Positions 46,280 through 58,700 of a stretch of 64,000 nt of DNA are shown in pieces. The translations under genes were made by a program, and so were the position numbers. Position 1 is the stretch's first letter. Each line of letters opens with the position of its first letter. The stretch lies in assembly GCA_905147135.1 (NCBI GenBank), contig LR990039.1, forward strand, positions 30,129,708-30,193,707, given 5' to 3'. The notes under the pieces are model-generated. The model was not told the DNA's origin. It ran no database searches and worked only from the letters and a program-made list of their open reading frames with translations. This DNA comes from Blastobasis lacticolella (lineage: Eukaryota > Arthropoda > Insecta > Lepidoptera > Blastobasidae).

Positions 46280-46850
46280 TGAGTTGCCCTTTTGGAGGAG
46301 GTTCAGATCAGAATATGTCCTTCTAGGGCGCCGCGCACCGTCCATTGACATGTATGAACCATCTTCAATCTGTCTCAAATTATCTCCCGCTTGGTGTCGC
46401 TCCTTTTCCACGTTAAGTAAATTTTCGAAAACCCTACATCTGCCTTGCCCAGTGACTACTGGCCATGGCAACGGCATTATCAGTCGCCAGGAACAGTTTC
46501 TCTCTAGTGCAGGTAGCAGGACAAAGAGGACAAAATAGCAGATGCTCCATGGTTTGGGATGGAGCTCTGCAGTCCCATTGCTGGTGTGTCTGGTCGATGA
46601 AGCTTCAGTTAGCCAGAGAGTCTTTGCAGCGGCCAACCTGCGTCCGTAAACGGTTAAGTGACTTCCAAGTTGGCCACTTTAGCTCGTGTCTTGGTGGCAG
46701 GAATTCGATGGGTGTGATGGATCCAGGAGGCTGTAGCAGCAGCAGCAGGAAGTGTCGCTGTATGGTATGGAGACCTGTTAAACCTCTCGGTACAAGAGTA
46801 TCTGCCAAGTTATCCGTCCTTCGGCTTACAATCATCTCTTATCACACTAA
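46280..46850 (-). mobile_element. Non-LTR element C-terminal relic with zinc-knuckle-like end
   Basis: Minus frames give PRHELKWPTWKSLNRLRTQV, GRCKDSLAN, then QQWDCRAPSQTMEHLLFCPL and TATC. The LNRLRTQVGRCK signature and CxC...TMEHLLxxC are typical of the ends of lepidopteran non-LTR polyproteins. Several frameshifts. Confidence 0.7.
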
Positions 46851-46939
46851 TCCTCTTTCGGGAGTGCTTTTCCACCAATTTCATTACTTTCATGTATATT
46901 TACCCAACATTCTAGGGACCCATATAATTTTCCTTTTAT

Positions 46940-47260
46940 AATTTTGAATAGGGCAATGGAAAGGATACTATGTTCGGAGTCTCGTTTCGAGATCCGCAAG
47001 CGAACTAAGGTCACCAACATAGCCCTAAAGTGGCAGTGGGCAGGGCACATAGTTTGAAGAATGGATGACCGATGTGGCAGTAAAGTTCTCGAGTATCGGA
47101 AGACAAGGTAGACCGACGACCTGGTAAATATCGCAGGTACCTGGCTGGCTGCGGCAGGCACAGGACCGGCCTTTGTGGAGATCTCTGGAGGAAGCCTATA
47201 TATACCCAGCAGTAGGTGTCTTTCGGCTGATATGATGATGATAATCATGATTATTTCATG
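46940..47260 (+). mobile_element. RTE-like LINE C-terminal fragment
   Basis: The plus frame reads RAMERILCSES, FEIRKRTKVTNIALKWQWAG, then HI.RMDDRC, TDDLVNIAGTWL and PSSRCLSADMMM, ending in a (gat)n tail. The classic RTE end RTKVTDIA..KWxWAGH is obvious. It carries stops and a frameshift. Confidence 0.85.
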
Positions 47261-48440
47261 ACATTCGTGTTTTTGCAAGACCGTGTGTGTTTATAATGCA
47301 TTTAAAATAGTAAATAAATATAAGTAATAAAATACGTTAATATGCTACAGTTTTACTTACCACTCAGTCCGCATCCGCACGCGTCAATACGTAAATATTG
47401 ATTTAACTAACAGGAAACAGTTGATCAGGGACCGTTGGTGTGAAATTGTTCGATAGGAAGCGGTTAGGGAGCTTCCATTGATCTCGCCGACCGAGTCAAG
47501 TGGGCTAACCCGGCACCCACATGTGTCTGATTGCAGATAAATCATTGCTGTTGCTGATCAACTTTTGATTTTAGATGCATTATTGAAACATAATCTTATA
47601 TATATATATAGTCTTCAATCTTTTACGTTGGCTGGTCCGAAAGTTTTTAGCCATCGGCTTGTTAAATATCCTATTGTTTTAATTTTTGTTTCGTTTAAAG
47701 GCAAATTTTATTACAAACCCCATGACCAAAAATCACTGCCGGCATTAGTTATTTTTTTATCGATTTTTAAAAATAACATGTCTGCTTCATTGCAACAAGT
47801 GATAACGCGGACAGCATTTCGTGGTAAGATGTATTATTTAGATGTATTATAATATGGGTTAAGGTTTATAGGATCACATGAAAATTTTATCAGCCAATGT
47901 GAATTGTCCCTTGCCTATGCAATTGTCGTTTGTTGTTTATTTTAAGTATATCATGCGAATCTATTTTATATCATGCGAATCTAAATATTTATAAGTAGTA
48001 GGTACTGGAGTGGTGGACAATTGCTCTCACGTCAGTACGGGCGCGCCATGGTGGATATTTTTCTTTACCGTGACCCAGGTTGTAACCGCGGATCCAGTTT
48101 CAATGGATGCCATAGGTGTTACCGCACCGCCGCCCCGCTTTCGTGTATTTTTCGACACAATGGCCACTTGCCATTTGTTTTGCAATTTTACAGCGCATTG
48201 TTCCGAGAAAAAAGCCGAGCTCTCAATTCGATCGAGGAAACAATCACTTGTGACTTACCGATATGGGGTTAAAATAACATGACCCTCTGTTTGCTTAAAT
48301 TCAATTGGAGCTGCTAAAGTTTCCAAAGAACTCTATTTCTAATTCTTTTCCCATTACGTGTCTGCGTGCGATTGTTTCTGCTTGCCTGCTCCGTCCATCT
48401 TTTCCTTTTCTGAACAATTATTTAAAAATAATTGTTGTGT
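47261..48440. other. CARD-gene intron 1, unassigned
   Basis: Contains a 17-bp direct repeat, tatatcatgcgaatcta (47946 and 47968). Two overlapping frames at 48010-48282 have no recognisable family. Confidence 0.3.
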
Positions 48441-48442
48441 AC

Positions 48443-49037
48443 GTCGTGGCCAGATCTTAGAATTGATCACTTCTTGATGTGGCCGATCATTTCATGAAAT
48501 GGTTGTACTTCTTGAAATGGTCTGCTGAAACTGATCATATGTATAAACGTCAAGTTTTGATGATATGTCAATCCACGTTAGGCCAAATAATTAATCTGCG
48601 TAATTTAAAAAGTGACCACTACACATACTGTACGAGATTGAAATCTACTAACCTGTGAAATATGTTTTGTACGTTACGGACAAAGTCCATGTTTTTGTAC
48701 GTTGCGCTTCTTTTATAAGTGACTTCGCAAAATTCGTGTGATTTTGTATAGTAACAAGATATTTACATCACTTGTCACTTCCATTGACATATTATTATTC
48801 GATTTTGTAACAGAATAATAATTGTCTGCCGCCATGATGCATCACAAAAAGAAACGATTTTAGGGCCTCTGTCGGTGGATAATGTAACATTTTTAGGAAA
48901 TGATCACTAACGTTTAACCATATAATAGAGAAAAAATTTATACCTACACGTACAACAATATCATGAAGTAACCGTATCATGAAATGGATCTCGGCAGACC
49001 ATATCATGAAATGATCCATTCTGGGATATGGCCACGA
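48443..49037. mobile_element. Inverted-repeat element rich in catgaaatg
   Basis: The ends cgtggccagatcttagaatt and its imperfect inverse (…tctgggatatggccacg) continue inward through repeated 'gatcatttcatgaaatgg'-like blocks in both arms. Non-coding. Confidence 0.6.
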
Positions 49038-50424
49038 TATAAGCAAAAACCAAAAGCAATAATCTCGACCGGATGCCATTAAGGACCGACTCCACGTCTC
49101 CACGACATGATACAAACACTTGATGATATTACAGAGACTACACCCATGGCCAATACGATAGCGACACTTGCTCGTATCAAATTACTCACGTCCAAATGAT
49201 GCGATATAATATCCACAGGAATGCGTATGCGCACCGAGGTGATTACCGATGCGAATGGTAGTAGGTGCATTTCAACCAAAGTCTAATGCTTTGAACTATA
49301 TATCATGGTCATTTCGTTACAATGGCAATGATAGTGAAGAAATCCGAGAACTCGTTTGACAGATTTGTGGATATGCTATCATCATGATTTATACGCGTTG
49401 GAACTTGGACCGGGAAGACCGAGACGTAAGGACATATCACGAGGAATCCGAGATATCTTAAAGAAAGGTCAGGTCAATAGTTCCCTAAACCAACGAGCAT
49501 GTATGAAATGAGTGACGAATGTGGAAGAAGAGAGAGAGAGAGAGATTTATCAGGCCCTGCCTCCCCTTACGGGAAAAAGATGTGACGGTATGTATGTAAG
49601 ATTCACAAACCCTCGGTCGCTGGGTTACAGTATGGTAGACCTAGTTATCTCTTACCGTCAGTACATCCAAAGTATATCGCGTCGCTGTCGCGTGCACATC
49701 GCGTGCACGTCGCCGACGTATGCCTTGCATGCATCCTGCATGTCGCCGTCGCGTCGCTGGCGCGTCCGTGTTGCGTCATGTGCGGAGTGTCTAAGACTGT
49801 GCGGGAGTTGTATTATATATGAACGCGGTGCTCACAGAATAAGGGTCACTGTCAATTTTGATTGATTTTCGCTTATCATTAAAAACTATGCCTTAACTAA
49901 AAAATATATACGGTAATACTTTTTAATTATAGATCTACATATTTGTATAAAAGAAATTGTAGTCGTGACTGTAAATGCTGAGACCTAAACGATTAAAACT
50001 ATTTCTATAGTTCTTGAGTTTTTTGCAATACATAAACAATATTTCATAAATATATTCATTGATACTTTGTTAATTTCTTTAACTCTGTATTTTACGTTAA
50101 TCTCGACGTATAAAAATCATTCGATGAAATGGACGCCATGCCCACATTAAAGATGGCGACGTTCAACTCAGCGTTCGGCGATCGGGCTGCAGTTCAATTT
50201 TTTTCTTATTTTAAGTATCTACCGGTACTTACATCCCAACAGTGATACTGTGTAACGAATGCCGAGTCCCAGCTGCCTCTCGCCACGCACGTAGTGTCGA
50301 GTGTCGCGACGAACCCGGCGCGCACGTCGCACGCGATTTGATCCATTCCGCTGTGAAATTGATCGACGCGCGCGCACGAGAGACATTAGTACCGAGATCA
50401 GATGTCTGTCTGTCGAATCGAGCT
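49038..50424. other. CARD-gene intron 1, unassigned
   Basis: (ag)n at 49530-49545 and a G+C-rich tract with gcgtgcac/gtcgccg repeats at 49675-49760. 50150-50420 is G+C-rich but without a supported exon. Confidence 0.3.
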
Positions 50425-50868
50425 TGTTTTTTTTTATGTCTTACGTTAGGCAAACAGGCAAGCGGGCCACCTGATGGAAAGTGGTCACCACTGCCTATAG
50501 ACATTAGCAACACCAAGAGTATCGCCAATGCGTTGCTCACCTCTATAACACGTTGCTCTGGCAGCAAAAAGGCAAATGCCACTCCACTGCCAAAGCCACG
50601 GTTCCCCAAATCCCCACCCCATGGAGCACTGGAAACCTTACTCACTAACAGAAACACAAGACTATTTAAAAGAGTATTATTTAGCTGCGATATTATCGCC
50701 CTGCTTTCTTAATATGTATTTATTAAGTTAGTTTTAAGTATTTGAATGTGTTATTGGACCAAATAAAGTTACGTCTATGTCTATGTCTATATTCTGTAAG
50801 GTGGAGGTACTTCCCCAGTCGGGCGGCTCCAAATCGAACGAGGTACCCCGCTATGCCCTACCTCTCTT
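50425..50868 (+). repeat. Interspersed repeat, family 1, copy 4, interrupted
   Basis: Matches copies 1-3 from the T run to 'tagctgcgatatt' and again from 'attctgtaaggtggaggtac' to 'ccctacctctct', split by a 94-bp insertion. Confidence 0.85.
50695..50788 (+). mobile_element. LINE 3' tail nested in the family-1 repeat
   Basis: Short A+T-rich 3' UTR with aataaag and a (gtctat)n tail. A 5-bp duplication, atatt, flanks it (50690-50694 and 50789-50793). Confidence 0.75.
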
Positions 50869-50911
50869 TTTTTATGTTTGCCTAAGATTTAAGAATTCAT
50901 AGGTATATAAC

Positions 50912-51080
50912 TAGTGGACCCGGCGCGATTTCGTTCGCGTACACCTACTTTACCCCAACCTACTCTTTTTTTGTTGCTTTTTCCTTTCTCTTGAATCACC
51001 TAACTATTATTGAAAACCGCATAAGAATTAGTTGCGTAGCTTTTATACTACTATCTAAGCGTACATATATACATATATAG
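50912..51080 (+). repeat. Element with 'ctagtggacccggcgcgatt' head
   Basis: Head followed by accccaacctac and then 'tattgaaaaccgcataag'. It is related to 19996-20130, where the head is inverted. Confidence 0.5.
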
Positions 51081-51284
51081 GGAAAGACGGCGGTAAGCAA
51101 CTTTGTTTTACACTTGAATAGATGATGTACCCGTATATTCATTCAACATAATATGTAAAACACTGATTAGATTTGTTTAAATAAGTAATCAATAAGAACT
51201 TACCTACCTTTACTCGCCTCGTGAAAGTGTGTTAGGAAACCCTAGTCTTGAGTATCCTATCCTGTGGGTACTCTAATCTGGACT

Positions 51285-51480
51285 TACATAGGTCAGATGG
51301 TCCACCTGACGGCAAGTGGCCACTGCCGTCCAGGACATTTGCAACCTAAGGGAAGCGCACGCGGTGCCGGCCTTTGCAGTATCTGTAGACATGCCTTATG
51401 AAGAACCCTATGTTGTATAGCAGAGGATAGACTTCGGGAGCTCATTCCACATCTTGAACGGCGCAAATAGGTTTTCATAT
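51285..51480 (+). repeat. Interspersed repeat, 'ggtccacctgacggcaagtg' type
   Basis: Starts cagatggtccacctgacgg and continues with gcggtgccggcctttgcag and atgaagaaccctatgttgta. I recognise it as a common lepidopteran repeat. The same start appears in reverse at 60075-60125. Confidence 0.55.
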
Positions 51481-51484
51481 TGAT

Positions 51485-51625
51485 AACCTTTGCGCCGTGG
51501 GGACCAGGCGCACATACCGTGTATAGTACTTCGGCCAGAGAGTTAGCCTCGCTGGCCAGCGGGGTAATGCGGCCAGCCCTCTGGGCACTTATCCGGATAC
51601 CGGATATTGAAATTTTTTATCAGTC
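51485..51625 (+). mobile_element. LINE C-terminal fragment, GVETLGPWGPG family, worn copy
   Basis: 'tttgcgccgtggggaccagg' and 'ctggccagcggggtaatgcg' match 16241-16460 with internal deletions. Confidence 0.65.
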
Positions 51626-51761
51626 AATGAGTTTAGTTTTGTGATTTTCCTTATTTTTTATATGTAAAATATATATTCTGTATTATGTACCTAAATATTG
51701 TAAATATCTCTTTACAATGTAAATATTACACAACTATAAAATTAATTGTACTTCGTTTCAG

Positions 51762-51819
51762 GTTACCATACAATCGACAGTGCCAAAGAAAACATGGTGA
51801 TGAGCCATAACTTGAACAG
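51762..51819 (+). CDS. Candidate second exon of the CARD gene
   Basis: Acceptor gtacttcgtttcag and donor AACAG|GTTAGT enclose 58 bp. Entered in phase 1, as left by the CARD exon, it is open: G-YHTIDSAKENMVMSHNLN-R, leaving in phase 2. Both splice sites are good and the peptide is plausible, but a 58-bp open stretch can occur by chance. It would make intron 1 about 16.3 kb. Confidence 0.45.
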
Positions 51820-52669
51820 GTTAGTAACTCCAGTATCAAACTCTATACTTGTTTAAAACCTCATGCTAATTCTTTATTTGGATATTGTGACCACTTTACA
51901 CACATACACACGCACACCCGTATCCCACAGCTTTAGGCAGGCTATACATCAACCGCTGCACATCTTTACAAATACCCACATACGTAGTTCGCACCGGTGA
52001 ATTACAAAGTTTAACATGACCGCTAGGTGGACAGAGTTGTGTGAGCTACTGTACGAGCCCGGGGCGCGCCGTCACCGGCACACGCCGGCCCTCTCCGCAA
52101 AGGCTTTGTAGACCGTGTTGGAATATTCAAACTCGATCGGCGACCAGCTACCAGTGTTTCCGTTGTTTTCGAGAACTTTTAACATAATAGCTGGCCCACA
52201 ATGGCGTATGGCGACCGTGTTTGATAATTAATGAATGGGCCGGAAATGCGACTCCATGGAGATACGGATGCCGGATTACGAAACAGAATAGTTTCTAGTT
52301 TCTAACTCATTTTGAGGGTCAATGCGGAATTTTTATAGCTTTCTGTGGCTTGAGAGAGTCTGAGAATACTTTATTTCATCGAATTAGCTAGAATTCTAAG
52401 CACATTCGTCCCTTTTAAAGGTCAAAGGACCGGAAGAAAACCGTTATAGTCGAAGCAAAATTAATTTGCAACACTCTATGCTAACAAACGAAACAATCAC
52501 TACTTGCCAATTCAATTCAAGTTCCATCCAATTCCACACCTGTAATTGCAGTTCCATAACTAACTAAGATTGAGTTTAAAACTGTAGATTAACGTAACCA
52601 GTATGTTTACTGTCTTAGTCAGGTACCATACCTATACGATAAGTCGATTAATCAACAGAACACCCTCTA

Positions 52670-52805
52670 AAAGTCCACTGCTGAACTGGAGCGGTGCCTG
52701 CTAGGTTTTCCCATAATCTCCACACCTGGCAGGCGGGTCGGAGATCACAGTATAGGAAAACTCAACAAAGAAAGCTGCTGACCATTTTCTTGTCTGAGGT
52801 CTAAC
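52670..52805 (-). mobile_element. SINE-like retroelement, family 2, worn partial copy
   Basis: 'cccataatctccacacctgg', 'caggcgggtcggagatcaca' and a 'gctgctgaccattttc' block match copies at 23785 and 32180, with losses. Confidence 0.7.
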
Positions 52806-53315
52806 ACCCGTATTTACAAATCATACTTATCTAAGTAAAGTAACGATTATTATTCGTTCTAACACACGTAAGCGGCTATTTGCTAAATAAACACACTGCG
52901 TTCAATACCCAGTACGTTCGCGTACTGTGAGACCTCATTACTAATCATGTGTAATATAAATTATAATAATGATACATAATCAGTTGAAGGGGTCGTGGTT
53001 ACAATCAACCCTGACGGGGACCACACGGCCAAAACACCATTCATGCGTATACCACAGAACTCCGTGAAGTTAAATGTATTGCGACGTACCGAAACAAAGA
53101 ATTCGCGCAAAATAATGAAATCCTGTTCCATTTAAAGCAAATTCTTATTAAGGACAAAATTTTGAAACACTTTATAAAGTTTCAGCACTGCCTTTGATTC
53201 ATTGCCGTAACCGTGCCGACCGTCGATATAATACAATCGAGTGAAATATGAGTTGGTCATTTGTTTATTAAATTGGTATTTCTTTTTCATTTGTTCAAAT
53301 CAATATGAATATACA

Positions 53316-53768
53316 GGTGATAAATATAAACGGGTCAGTGAGGAGAAATCCGAAACAATAAGGGTAATAATTATACAAATATGTCAAAATCTTTGGGGAT
53401 ACCGATATTTGTTCTTAAGAATGATGCCTGATTTTAGAATAAAAAATACAACATAATTTTTTTTAACAGCCATACACAACCGGGGTTAAAGAACTCGGTC
53501 CAATTTTGTAAGAAAAGTCGAAAGGTATTTTATTACATTATTTAATTTTGTTTATAAACATTTTGTTTAGGAACATGTTTCATAATTAATCTTGCGTAAA
53601 TATTCGACAGAAATGCATACAATTCAAATAAATCCCTGCTGGCTGTGGGTCCACCGGTAGACATGGAATCATGAGCAGGCTATCGGCCTCATAGTTCCTA
53701 AGAACAAATTACGCTATCTCATAGTTTTGGATTTCTTCTCACTGACCGATTTAGATAGCTCACCTGTA
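53316..53768. mobile_element. Imperfect inverted-repeat element
   Basis: acaggtgataaatataaacg plus ggtcagtgaggagaaatcc (53316-53361) is inverted at 53723-53768. Inside, 'tttgttcttaagaa' pairs with 'ttcctaagaacaaa'. The centre is unpaired. Confidence 0.6.
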
Positions 53769-54890
53769 TAGATCGAGTAAAATCGTATTCGTGGATGTGT
53801 ACTTACTTGTATAACCACGCCACTTGACACAATCACGTGGTATAAACCGCCGACGGATCGTCCGAAAAAGAAAAATGCTTGCCTAAACATCCTATAGGCA
53901 CGACTACTATGCTTATGAGTACCAAAAAAACGTAATTTCATTTCAGTAGCACAAACAAACATCATCAATTACAAACTTAAATTACAACTTTAACTTCATG
54001 GTTGTTACCGACCTCTGCGGGCGCGCAATGAAACGACTTAAAATGTCGAGTGTAATAAAGCTGTTGTGAATTAATGCTTTTACACACACAGCAGTGGTAT
54101 TGTACGGCCGTATTGTTGAATGGATCGCCGGATATTTGTGCACGTGTGGATCGATTTCATGAACTCGCTCGGACCCGCACTCGGACCCAGAACAATGAGG
54201 GCCGCGATTGTATGGGCGATTTCAATTAAACTTGCGTGTGTTTTTGCCAGAGTTGACCACAAATTGCCAGTCGCAGCCGTGAAGGTGAACTTTCCAATGT
54301 TTTGGGTTTTTGCCAAAGCGACAGGTCTCAGTGCTTATGGGAAGGCATGTCATGTACCGGCTGAACTAGATCGGTTCAGCAGTCTTTGTATGAAATTCTT
54401 GAAGCTACCAACAACGCACACCTTAGGCGTTGTCCTAATTGGAAACGGTCGTGCGGCCGTGGTCGTACGACGGATGTAGCACGACCAATAGTAGACGTCA
54501 AAATCGACCGTTGCCAGTTAGAATAGCGCCATAGCTTCGGGCTCGGTCTACCTCGGCATGCATGTATGGCAGCCGACACGGTAATGTTCCCTTCCCAAGG
54601 CGATAGATGTGCATAATCTAATGCTCATCGGCTTGTACGGTTCCGTATTTACTCACACACGAATACAAAGATGTCGCTCTACGACGCCGAACTGCATTAT
54701 GCTGAAGCGCATTACCGCCGACATCCTGTACAGCCATTTATTCCCGGCCGTACACAGAACTATCGTGCACACCTCCCACTAAATACCTACAGCTATATTT
54801 TTTACTCTAAGCCTCGTGTAACCGCATCCTCTTTCGTAGGAAACTACTGAGAGCTAAACGTCACAAACTAAGTGTTTTCACTTAAAAAAA
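53769..54890. other. CARD-gene intron, unassigned, one long frame
   Basis: A 119-codon plus frame at 54120-54479 is G+C-richer than its surroundings. Its peptide shows no known motif and an opposing frame overlaps it. No gene is called. Confidence 0.3.
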
Positions 54891-54894
54891 ATTA

Positions 54895-55040
54895 ACGACA
54901 TTATGGTGACCGGAGAGGTGCCTCGTTTATCAGGCAATGCTGTCCTAAGAAGCAGCGCAGCCAGCTTCCTTAGTACCATTCCGGGGGGCAGCGGTGTGGA
55001 CATTTTTTAATTTTAAGTAGGTATTTTATACGTATTAGTA
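54895..55040 (+). mobile_element. LINE C-terminal fragment, GVETLGPWGPG family, 3' scrap
   Basis: 'ggtgaccggagaggtgcctc' and 'accattccggggggcagcgg' match 33715-33820, followed by the same 3' flank tttaattttaagtaggta-type sequence. Confidence 0.7.
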
Positions 55041-55410
55041 TATATATTCTGGTTTGAATTTGATAAGTCAGCCAGTGTCATGGTTTCTACTAATGTATTT
55101 TCTTAAACGGGGTTTCAGCACCAGCGACGTATTACAAATATTTTAAGAAATGGGCGATCATATGTTTGACATCAGTGTAATAAAAAAAAATATTATCGAT
55201 GTATGTAAGGGATATACATTCATGTTCATTCATTTAATATGTCACATTATTTGGCACGGCAAACTTGTTTTGCCTTTCGCCCGCGCATTGCAGACATTTA
55301 GGTCAATTCCAGGCTGGTGCAAATCGAATAATACACGTGTCAGTCAGCCAGTTTCGCCTCTATTGCATTAAGTACCTCACTCACGTTGTGGAATATGTAA
55401 TAAGCCGGTT

Positions 55411-55765
55411 GGTTAATTTACCCGGTCAATTAAAGGGCTAGCTTTTTAAATCATTATTCAATTGAAACTTTGCCAAATTCATGAACTTAGAGAGTTACGT
55501 CTAATGAAGGATATTGCCCCGAGTTTACCGGGACTGTCACAACGATAACCTAACCAAACCGAATTAAAAGCTTATTATCATTATTGTTTGAGGTTATTGT
55601 AGTTAGGTTAGCGTTGCGATAATGCATATAGGAGCTCTGTAAACGTCGGGAAAATTCGATCTTTAAACATTGCTTCACACTTCATGAAATTGGAAAATTC
55701 TCAAGTAAATAATTGCTTAAAAAGCTAGCCGTTTAATTAACTGGCTGTTTAAATACCCGGCTGCG
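55411..55765. mobile_element. Fold-back element (MITE-like), arms about 165 bp
   Basis: 'ggctagctttttaaatcatt' on the left pairs with 'attgcttaaaaagctagcc' on the right. Inner 'cgagtttaccggg' and 'cgataacctaacc' pair with their inverses near 55610-55650. Confidence 0.7.
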
Positions 55766-58700
55766 ACATATACTCATACTCAACAACGCATAAAATGTCA
55801 TAGGTCAATATTAATATTATGTCCACACTTATCATCACTGTGTATCATCTTGGCGTCAATATCTTGGTTGTCTAATGTCGCGGGAGCTCCCGGAGCCTGC
55901 CTTGACCATTATCAAGGATTTGGCAGATCAGGTACCTCCTCCAATTCCGTGACCCGTGACTGCGTGACACAAATTGATAATATGTTGAAATGTTAAGAAA
56001 GTACATATTTTAATGCACCTTACGCCCTGTATGTTGCTGTAGCTGCAAAGGATAATTTTCACGAAGTGGTAATGCACTTATATTCTTATCATCAATCATC
56101 TAATCATGTAATCATGCTGCATACCTAATCATAAAGGCCCACCACTCGCACTCACTCCAACCGATACAGGGCATGATGACGACGATGAACTTCTGGGAAA
56201 CAACACACACGTTAATTATGTTCGAAGCATAGAGCAAGCAAGCATGAAGTCGATTTGCAGCCTCGCAATATAAAAACATTGTGTTGAGAATCGTTGAAAT
56301 AAATCTGAAGAGACGATAAAAATGTCGATGTAACTATTCAACCATTGAGAAGAAAAGCTTCGTACAAATTCAACGACGAAACGCTACTCGCTAGTGAAAG
56401 AATGGAGGTAAAGGTTTGAGCTCTGACTCACCGGAAATTAAAATTCGGGATTGATTGACACTGAAAAATAAACTAAAAGGAATTATGTGAATTTAGTGGG
56501 ACTTCAAAGTAAATTTAATGCATAATGATAAAATGTTTTTAAAGCGCTTGGGCTAACTTCAATTTCCACGTGAAATCGATTATAGCGAACATCTTATAAA
56601 AACTTAGAAATTGAAAAATTTGTAATATCAATTCCGCGGTGCCACTTCTTTGAGATCGATCCTATTTATATTCATCTCTGAAAGCGCAAGTTCATTGACA
56701 GCGTTTCGTGCCGTACACCTGCAGCTATTTCCCAAACATAAGGTGCCTGTCTGCTATCTGCTTTGTAATTGAGGAGCATTCCACTAAGTCAATTCATACG
56801 ATCAGAAGCCGTATCCCGTGAGATCGGAGCTGAAACGCGCGTTGAAAGCCCGTAGGTAAATAGTCATATCCACACGAATATATATTTTCAGGCGAGGATT
56901 CTTTGGCAGTCGGCCGAAGAGGCGCCTACACGCCGCCGCGTCGCGCCGCCGCGCCGCCGCTATCGGAAAATCGCATTTCAAAACCGTACAATAGTCACCG
57001 AAAAATTAATTTATTACCCACAAATAAATCGACATACAATTTATCCGCTGATTCAGTAACAACCTGGTGTCAATGAACTACGCGCGGGCGGCGAGAGTTA
57101 ATGATTAAAGTGCTAAAAGTTGTGTGTATTAATAACTTTGCGACGAGTTTGTAAGTGGGGGCTAATTTGTCCTTTTAGACAATTTTATTTATTTATCTCA
57201 TAAAATGTGTTAAGTATCCCTTTGCTCGAAGCGCAATGTCGCTCTTGTTACTAGGTATAAACTCGTAAATATACTAAAATATTTAACGTTGAATCTCCAA
57301 ATCTCTAACCAGTAACACGAACAAAAATACCTCATTAAACGTTCGAAACGTGGCGTGACAAAACAAAAACAAAACCGTAAAATGGAACTCTTATCACTGT
57401 TTAATTAGGCTCACAATAGTAGTTCACAGTATTCATATATTAGTATGAATAGGCACATAGACGCACTCATACAAATATAAACACTCGGGATACATTGCCC
57501 CGCGGTCGCGTCAAGTGAAAACTCTTATTCGCGAAATGTTTGAGCCAAATTCAGTGCGTGTCAGCTGGCCAGCTCGCTAAGGGATTAACGCTCTGAGGCA
57601 CAGAATAATCATACTACAGATGCTTATACATTCGGGGTAAAAATAAGTGTGTTGTACATAACGGATGTTATTCGGAGGTCTGACTAGTTGGCTGGAATAC
57701 CATCTCCTGCCCGCATGACAGCTCCGGGTGTAAGGTTAATGCTACTGAAGTAAGCTCTAATAATACCTATGTGTACAACTGTTATTCAAGATTTTACTCG
57801 CGTCTACTCGAAACCTTGTTAGCATTTTTGACGATGTTTTTCTTTGTTATTTATATTTTTCTGACATCAAACGTAGCCAGCCCAGCCACTCAGAAAAAAT
57901 GTATTAAGGACAGAATTTTTTAAATTGAGTTAATATCTGGAACTCGTCCTGATATTTTTCCTTTAACAAAAAGTTACATGCACGCCTATTCTTATACACA
58001 TAACGTTACCATTTTATAATTTTCAAACATTTAAACATGTCTGTATGAACAATTGAGCCTTCAACTCTCTGTGGTGAGGATACATTCACATATAGGAGTG
58101 GCATTTATCAGTTAATCCAACGTCGTTCGCATCATATTTGCTCCGTATTCATAAAGTCAAATTCCGAGTAGAAGATAAGGTAGATCAAGAACATTAAAAT
58201 TTGAAATATGGTGGTCGTAAAGTCCAACGGCTAGTCTAAAATAGAACATTTTTGGTATCCAGCGCATCCAATTAGACATCTTGGCCTTTTCACTGCGCCT
58301 AATGCAGCCATTCAGACGCTTGCTGTGTATTTAATGATTTTTTTATAATCCCCGAATCTGTTTCAAGTCAGTGTTTTGGTTTATTCCGGCCGGGGCTGCG
58401 GTCGCCGGCCTTGTTTATTTAGATCTCCCTCTCTCTCTTTATTCCGTTTCCATACATTTTAAATTTCGAGCCGACGATGCCACGTGTTCAAATAAATAGC
58501 TGGACTCTTATCAGTACAAATCTTGAGTTAATATGAGGAAACAATTCCTCAATATTCCAAATATGGTCTAACAGTCAATTCATAATATATACCTACTTAT
58601 GTTAGATATGCAAGACTCGGTCCTAATTTACCATAATTAAGATTTTACAAGTCATTAAATTAATGTTTTATATAAAAATGAACTACTTGCATGAAAACAT

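Noticed and set aside
54120..54479. 119-codon plus frame
   Set aside because: No recognisable domain, no signal peptide, no splice logic, and an opposing frame overlaps it. It may be chance in a G+C-richer patch.
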